Below are positions 58,977 to 64,000 of a DNA stretch of 64,000 nt, piece by piece. Source of the stretch: Diadema setosum (Eukaryota; Echinodermata; Echinoidea; Diadematoida; Diadematidae); assembly GCA_033980235.1 (NCBI GenBank), contig CM067070.1:317001-381000 (forward strand). The letters are read 5' to 3'. The position numbers and the translations under genes are program-made. The stretch's first letter is position 1. The number at the start of each line of letters is the position of its first letter. The notes under the pieces are model-generated. The model saw only the letters and a program-made list of their open reading frames with translations. It made no database searches and was not told the origin of the DNA.

Positions 58977-59672
58977 GTGACCGTGCACCTCAAAACGAAC
59001 ATAAAGTCGCACACACTGATTTTGCGTGAGGACTGAACATAAGTGAAATGGTTCAACCTAGCCGAACTTGACTTTTTCATGTTTTCTGAAAGAGCAGGTC
59101 TTCTTTTACATTATGCTAAAATTTGGTATCATAAAACGGGCAGAAAAGTGTGTGTTTTTTTAGCAGTTTATCTCGAACATTTTTGGTAGAATAGTGTGAT
59201 TAGGTGTGTCTTTAGAATCCCTTTTTCATTTCTGAAAAACCTTGTCCACACTCTTCACTTTCAACTCTAATAACTTTTGCAAGGATAATGCTACTGCTTT
59301 GAAAGTTGGCATTAATTATGGACAGAATGTGTTAATGAGGCATGCTTAATTTCAGTTTAATCTGATAATCCCTTCATTGTTGTTACTCCGGTGGTTTACT
59401 TCCTGTTTTTTGTCCCATTCATTGCACAGTCAGCACGGCTTGGTAAAGATTTAGCGCTTGAATAGACACTGTACTTCAGAGCCTCTTTTCTCATGTCACA
59501 CTTTTCCTGAGTTTGTGCTTTCTTTCCATTATTTAGATAGGTTAGGAGAGTCCATTTGATTCGAGTTATGCATCATTTTAAAGCTTAAAGTCTGCTCTTT
59601 CAGAATATGGTCTTAACTAAAAATTCATGTCTGGCGACTTTTTTTTTTTTTTTTTTTTAGGTGCAGGGTAAC
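58977..59672 (-). mobile_element. 696-bp TIR element, copy 2
   Basis: Inverse-orientation copy of 4885-5563, with ends GTGACCGTGCACC and GGTGCAGGGTAAC. ATTT lies at 58973-58976 and 59673-59676, and cassette 2 keeps the empty site (TATTATTTAGTGTAAATG near 29658). Confidence 0.85.
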
Positions 59673-61897
59673 ATTTAGTGTAAATGTGAAATGCCTGGAG
59701 TCTTTTCTTTAATGAGTGTTAGTAAGATTGAACTCATAATTATATTGTAGTCAATTTCATCGTTTTGACCATCTTTGCTTCCTTGAAAGCAAATTATTAT
59801 TTGCAGATTCCTGTCTATGATGGTTGCAAGTTATCAAATGTGTCTACGAGTGTTGTCATGAATAGATAAAGAGTACTACAAAATTCTACATGAAAATAAG
59901 TAAATGTCAACCACTGAAATATAGACATGAATGTTATATTACTGTACAAAAATTAGTGACATCAGTATGACGTCAGTAAAGTCAGGATGATCACCAGCCA
60001 ATGACTTTTATTACAACAGATTTATTTACATAACACACTTTATAATGTACTCATGGGTCAAACTTGTTGAACTAGATCAAAGAAATTTACAATAATGATT
60101 TGTTGGTAAGGGTATATAGGCGTAATAAGATATCCAGTCGTTTGTACAAAGAATAATAATGACAGTTTCTTTCCCTTATACATTTGTTGATATTCCAATT
60201 CTCTTACGAGTATTCGAAGGAATGGCAACCGAATTTCGTTCAGCTTTATGCGTAATATATTTCATAAAAGCAACGCATCAGACTTATTAGAGTGAAACGT
60301 TGTACTGCCATACAAGTCCAAAGAATGAGTAAAGCCCATCTCGATAAAAGAGTTTCTGTTTTTGTCTAAATATATTGATATTTTAGGACATTCTGCATTG
60401 CAGAAAGGTCGTTGGTGCCAATTTTTCATTTCATACACTGAATAGCTTAATGTCTGGGTAGACTGTCGACCTGCCTGTAATAATATTAGCTTTAACTATG
60501 CCGAGATATACATCTTAAAATAAATACCCCTCAAGAACAGTGAAAAACAGTTATATGAATTATTTAGCTTTTTCTCCTGACATTTGAACTTTGATTTTGG
60601 CCAAGTAAATCTCTATTATGGACTGCGTGAATACACGAAGATTCATAAAATACCTTTAGGCATTGCAACGAAATGAGGACATACTGAAATTTTCAGGAGT
60701 TGTCCTTAACGTTTGACCCCTATGATCTCCAAATTCCCAAGAGAATCACTATAAGGCAATACATGAATATGCATTAAGTTTCATGACAACAACTTGAATC
60801 TTTTTCGAGATATGGAGAAGAAAGAAATGAGAATTTTGCATCTAAATTAACCTTTGATCTTAAATTGAGCTTTGCCTCATTGCCGAACACTTTCTCTACG
60901 GATTCGTTATTGGGTAAATCATGTATATGCTAAATACCATGAAATACCTTCTGATATTAATTAGATATGAGGAAAATATTAAAATCTACGCATTTAACCT
61001 TTACTTTTGACCTTGGACTTGTGTACCCCAAAATTGATAGGCGCAACTCCATCCACTCTTGAATATATTTGCCAAGTTTTATCAGGATACGTCAAACGGT
61101 TTTTAGTTATTTTGTCCACAAAACTGATTACAGATGGACAGACGAACTACCCTAAAACATGAGTCCGGCAGAGGCGGTAAAAAGAAAAAATGACAGGATG
61201 GCCATAACTTCATATTTTTTTTTTTTTCGGGGGGGGGGGGACACAAAAACTTCATAGAGCAAAAATATTACAGATCCGCAGAATGAATTTGTGGAGTTGG
61301 AACGAAAGTAAAGATAAATAAATCCTTTGGTCAGGATAGGCGCAATACTATTTTAATTCGTAACCATAATCTCATTTCGTGTCTATTATATTTGTGAATG
61401 TTTGAATCATCTAATATCTCTGAGCACTCGAATGAAAACAGGCAAAAATATTGGAGCTTTGTGCATCATCTGTTTAATATCAAAAGAGATCAGATATTGT
61501 GGAATGAATCTCTATAACATGAGAAACGTTCAAAGAATGAGTCAAGTCCATCAGAATGAAAAGAAAAAAAGAAACCGTTGAAGCGTTTCGCCTAATTATT
61601 CATAATCTTTAGTATTTTTTATTCCGTAAAGTTGCTGATTTTGTAATCCGTATATTGAGTCGTTTAATGTTGGGAAAACAAGAGTAACCAATAAACCATG
61701 CTAATCGAACGCACTAGACTCAGATCAAAATACGCAAAATAATTATTTGACAGAAGGAAATCCTACGTATCATGTAGCTGTTATTTTTGTGTCCTGAATT
61801 TTCAAAAGAAGAAGAAAAAAAAAAACACGTCCAATATCCTCCCTGCGGGAACTGACACCAAAAAAAAAAAAGAAAAAAGAAAAAAAAGCTTACATAC
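59673..61897. other. Cassette 3 intron
   Basis: Matches 29665-32224 of cassette 2 minus the MITE. It includes the degenerate retroelement tail (GATGGACAGACGAAC) near 61135 and a T/G tract at 61215-61240. No exon found. Confidence 0.6.
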
Positions 61898-62089
61898 CTG
61901 ACAGGATGGTGCTAATTTAATTGCTGTAGAGTAAAATTCATCTTGCAAGTTGAGAAACACCAGACTGAAGCTCGAAAGACGTGGCATAGTGTACACCCAT
62001 TGGGCCAAGTTTCTTCCCGTTGAGGATTGTAGTTTTTCCGGAGAATGGAACGGGTAGTTGTGGTGAATTTCCAATTTCAGATCTTGAAT
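61898..62089 (-). CDS. LRR exon, cassette 3
   Basis: This 192-bp phase 0-0 exon has the same acceptor and donor as the other two. The peptide starts IQDLKLEIHHNYPFHSPEKL and continues with NLAQWVYTMPRLSSFSL and DEFYSTAIKLAPSCQ. It differs from cassette 2 at a handful of residues, including Cys to Tyr in the WVCTMP motif. That could affect an LRR-capping or structural Cys. It is the most 5' exon of the gene seen here, so the N-terminal part lies beyond the window. Confidence 0.7.
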
Positions 62090-62224
62090 CTGTGGAAGTA
62101 ACACAAACAAACCATGAAAACGCCATGGAGGAATAGAATGTCATGTATCATGTACTAAATCATATATTTACATTTAATGCCACTATGCATTGAAACAAAA
62201 CGTATTAGTTACATTTACTGTCCT

Positions 62225-62380
62225 GGGGCCCGTTGCATAAAAGTTACAATTATGGTAACTTTGCCATCCAATGGTAACTACCATGGTAACAATACTCAAC
62301 AGCCAATCAAAATCAGGAATTCCATGGAAGTTACCATTGGATGGCAAAGTTACCATAATTGTAACTTTTATGCAACGGAC
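62225..62380. mobile_element. 156-bp foldback MITE
   Basis: Arms with GTTGCATAAAAGTTAC and CCAATGGTAAC return inverted as GTTACCATTGG and GTAACTTTTATGCAAC. TCCT flanks both sides (62221-62224, 62381-62384). Cassettes 1 and 2 have the empty site (ACTGTCCTGCTGTG near 32546). Confidence 0.9.
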
Positions 62381-62384
62381 TCCT

Positions 62385-63525
62385 GCTGCGATTATCTTTT
62401 TGCTTTCATGTATCCCAGGGCTTAATCTTACTTGCATTTGTTTATTTGTTTGTTTGTGTGTGTGTTTGTGTATTCGTGTTTTTCTCCTACGTTTTGGGTT
62501 GTTTTGTATATCAAAAGACGTCGTTGCCTTGCTGAATCATGGGTTTCCATAAATGTATGTGTCAGTCCTAACAAATTACGGTTCAATTTCCTTGACAGTA
62601 TATTCCATTATGGACGTGTGATACGTAAGCCTCATAATGATTCCTCAAACCATCAATTATAAGCCGAACATTTCGATTGATGTCGATGTCATTGACTATT
62701 TATGTCGCGGTTTTATTAGTTTTTTGTTTGTTTCTTTGTTTGTTTGTTTGTTTGCTTGTTTGTTTATTTTTCTAATGATGTGTGATCACAGGAGCATAGA
62801 AAACAGTCTACTACAGACAAACATGAGCTTCATTAGTTGATGTATACCTCTCCCAAAGAGCTTACACAGTGTATATCCAAGAAGTGATTTCATTCTTCCT
62901 AAATTGGCACATAAGTCTGGAATCAAAGTTCTTTTTTTTTTGATTGTCTTTAATGAATATCTTAATTCTTATATTCTAGGTATAGCCTTGCATTATTATG
63001 ATATCGGCAAGTGCAAGTTTTTCTTACTCTGATAAATTCATTGACAAGGCCTATTGACTTTTCCCTTGGGGTGCCCTTCAACTTCCTAAGTGATTTACCA
63101 GCCAAGTTTGGTCCCAAACAGACATAGGATCAAAAGTTTTGAACCATAATCACAACGCGCCGTATAAACATAACATTGGGCCCTAAAAGTTCATTGACCC
63201 CTGTCTATGACCTTTGAAAATGTGTTGACCTTCAAATCCAAAAGAGGCATCTACCATCAGAATTTTGTCACAAACAGACATATACATCAAAAGTTATGAG
63301 CCATAATCGAAATGCGCCGTAAAAACTTAACATTCGGCCCTGAAGTTCATTGATCCCTGCCTGTGACATTTGACCTTAATGTGACCTTCATCTTTGATGT
63401 AAGGTGTACCTTTAAATAACCACTCTTCCCTCCAAGTTTGATTGAAATTGAAGTCCTCAGTAGAGAGTTATTCAAGTTTTTGTAGCGTTACGGACGAACA
63501 ACGGACGGACGGACAGACGACGTAG
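62385..63525. other. Cassette 3 tail
   Basis: (TTTG)n tracts and the same two degenerate TTGACCTTCAA / CCAAGTTTGGT modules as in cassettes 1 and 2, ending GACGGACGGACAGACGACGTAGG. Confidence 0.6.
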
Positions 63526-64000
63526 GCATGGGCGTAAATCCCGGGGAGGGGGGGGGGGCGATATATCCCCCCCCTGAAATGAAGGAGGGGGGGGTGGCCT
63601 GTAAAATCATCAACCCCCCCCCCCCCCCCCCCCCCGAAATTTGAGAAAAAAAAACTGGAGGAAGCTGAAATGTGATTGTATCAATTTTCGCATATTGCAT
63701 GACGTTCGTACGCCCGCCTTCAGACAGGTAACAGCGCCGAACAGTATTCTATCTTGTAGGATAATGTATGCATATCAAGCGCTCGCTTCGCTCGCTCGCG
63801 AAGAAAGTAATATCGACATAGGGCATGGTCCGGACGTTGACAACGTCAAATAGCATAGGCTTACATGTAAACATGCTATGACGCGAGTAACTTGGGACCA
63901 TCTGCAAATTGTGTACGAAAACAAACAAACAATAAAAAAAAAAATTATACCGCCATAATTATGAACTCCCCTCCTTTTCCTGAATCGTTCCTGAAACGAT
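63526..64000. repeat. Dispersed repeat with G/C tracts, copy 2
   Basis: Near-copy of 25051-25560, starting GCATGGGCGTAAATCCC and still matching at the window edge. Confidence 0.75.

Larger units (their letters stand above)
36204..63525. repeat. Cassette 3 of the triplicated genomic unit
   Basis: Its first part (36204-36540) matches 28852-29185 and its second part (58835-63525) matches 29523-36203. The two are separated by a non-LTR retrotransposon that itself contains the 20-kb element. Further insertions are a 696-bp element (58977-59672) and a MITE (62225-62380). It carries the LRR exon at 61898-62089. Confidence 0.8.

Overview
This window looks like intergenic and intronic DNA of a marine deuterostome invertebrate, most likely an echinoderm. 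That is inference: intron-split LRR exons, tRNA-derived SINEs, non-LTR retrotransposon tails, many short TIR elements and abundant homopolymer and microsatellite tracts all fit, and nothing bacterial or viral is visible. Most long open frames here are by-products of tandem repeats, not genes.

Host gene. One minus-strand gene can be followed from splice sites: three near-identical 192-bp LRR exons (62.0, 32.3 and 23.7 kb), a diverged 177-bp LRR exon (16.8 kb), a 67-bp exon (16.3 kb), a 249-bp ZU5-like exon (14.4 kb) and a possible terminal exon (13.4 kb). All seven junction phases agree. The three identical exons sit in three direct copies of one genomic cassette (about 17.0-25.05, 28.85-36.2 and 36.2-63.5 kb), so the LRR region has grown by tandem duplication of an exon with its introns. 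Each cassette then received its own set of transposons, and the sister cassettes preserve the empty sites.

Layout. 0-2.5 kb: repeats, and a tRNA-like sequence split at the anticodon by a 1,001-bp TIR element with a 6-bp target duplication. 2.7-5.8 kb: a 15-bp minisatellite, a 679-bp TIR element, a perfect palindrome and microsatellites. 5.8-11.9 kb: tandem units with terminal hairpins, possibly rolling-circle (Helentron-like). 12.1-16.9 kb: minisatellite, a MITE, a SINE and the 3' exons of the host gene. 17.0-25.05 kb: cassette 1, carrying a 4,965-bp TIR element with a decayed transposase-associated gene. 25.05-28.85 kb: spacer with 71-bp and about 170-bp tandem arrays. 28.85-36.2 kb: cassette 2 with a LINE 3' end, a MITE and a 2,545-bp motif-studded TIR element. 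36.2-63.5 kb: cassette 3.

Cassette 3 holds the most striking object: a 19,960-bp element (38351-58310) inserted in the reverse transcriptase frame of a minus-strand non-LTR retrotransposon. It has about 234-bp terminal inverted repeats, followed inward at each end by inverted arrays of a 34-bp self-complementary unit (about 63 and 35 copies). Removing it with one copy of a 6-bp duplication rejoins the RT codons exactly. Inside it are a Harbinger-derived element, a second motif-studded TIR element with a foldback MITE in it, other small TIR elements, and coding-like segments that I cannot assign to a family.
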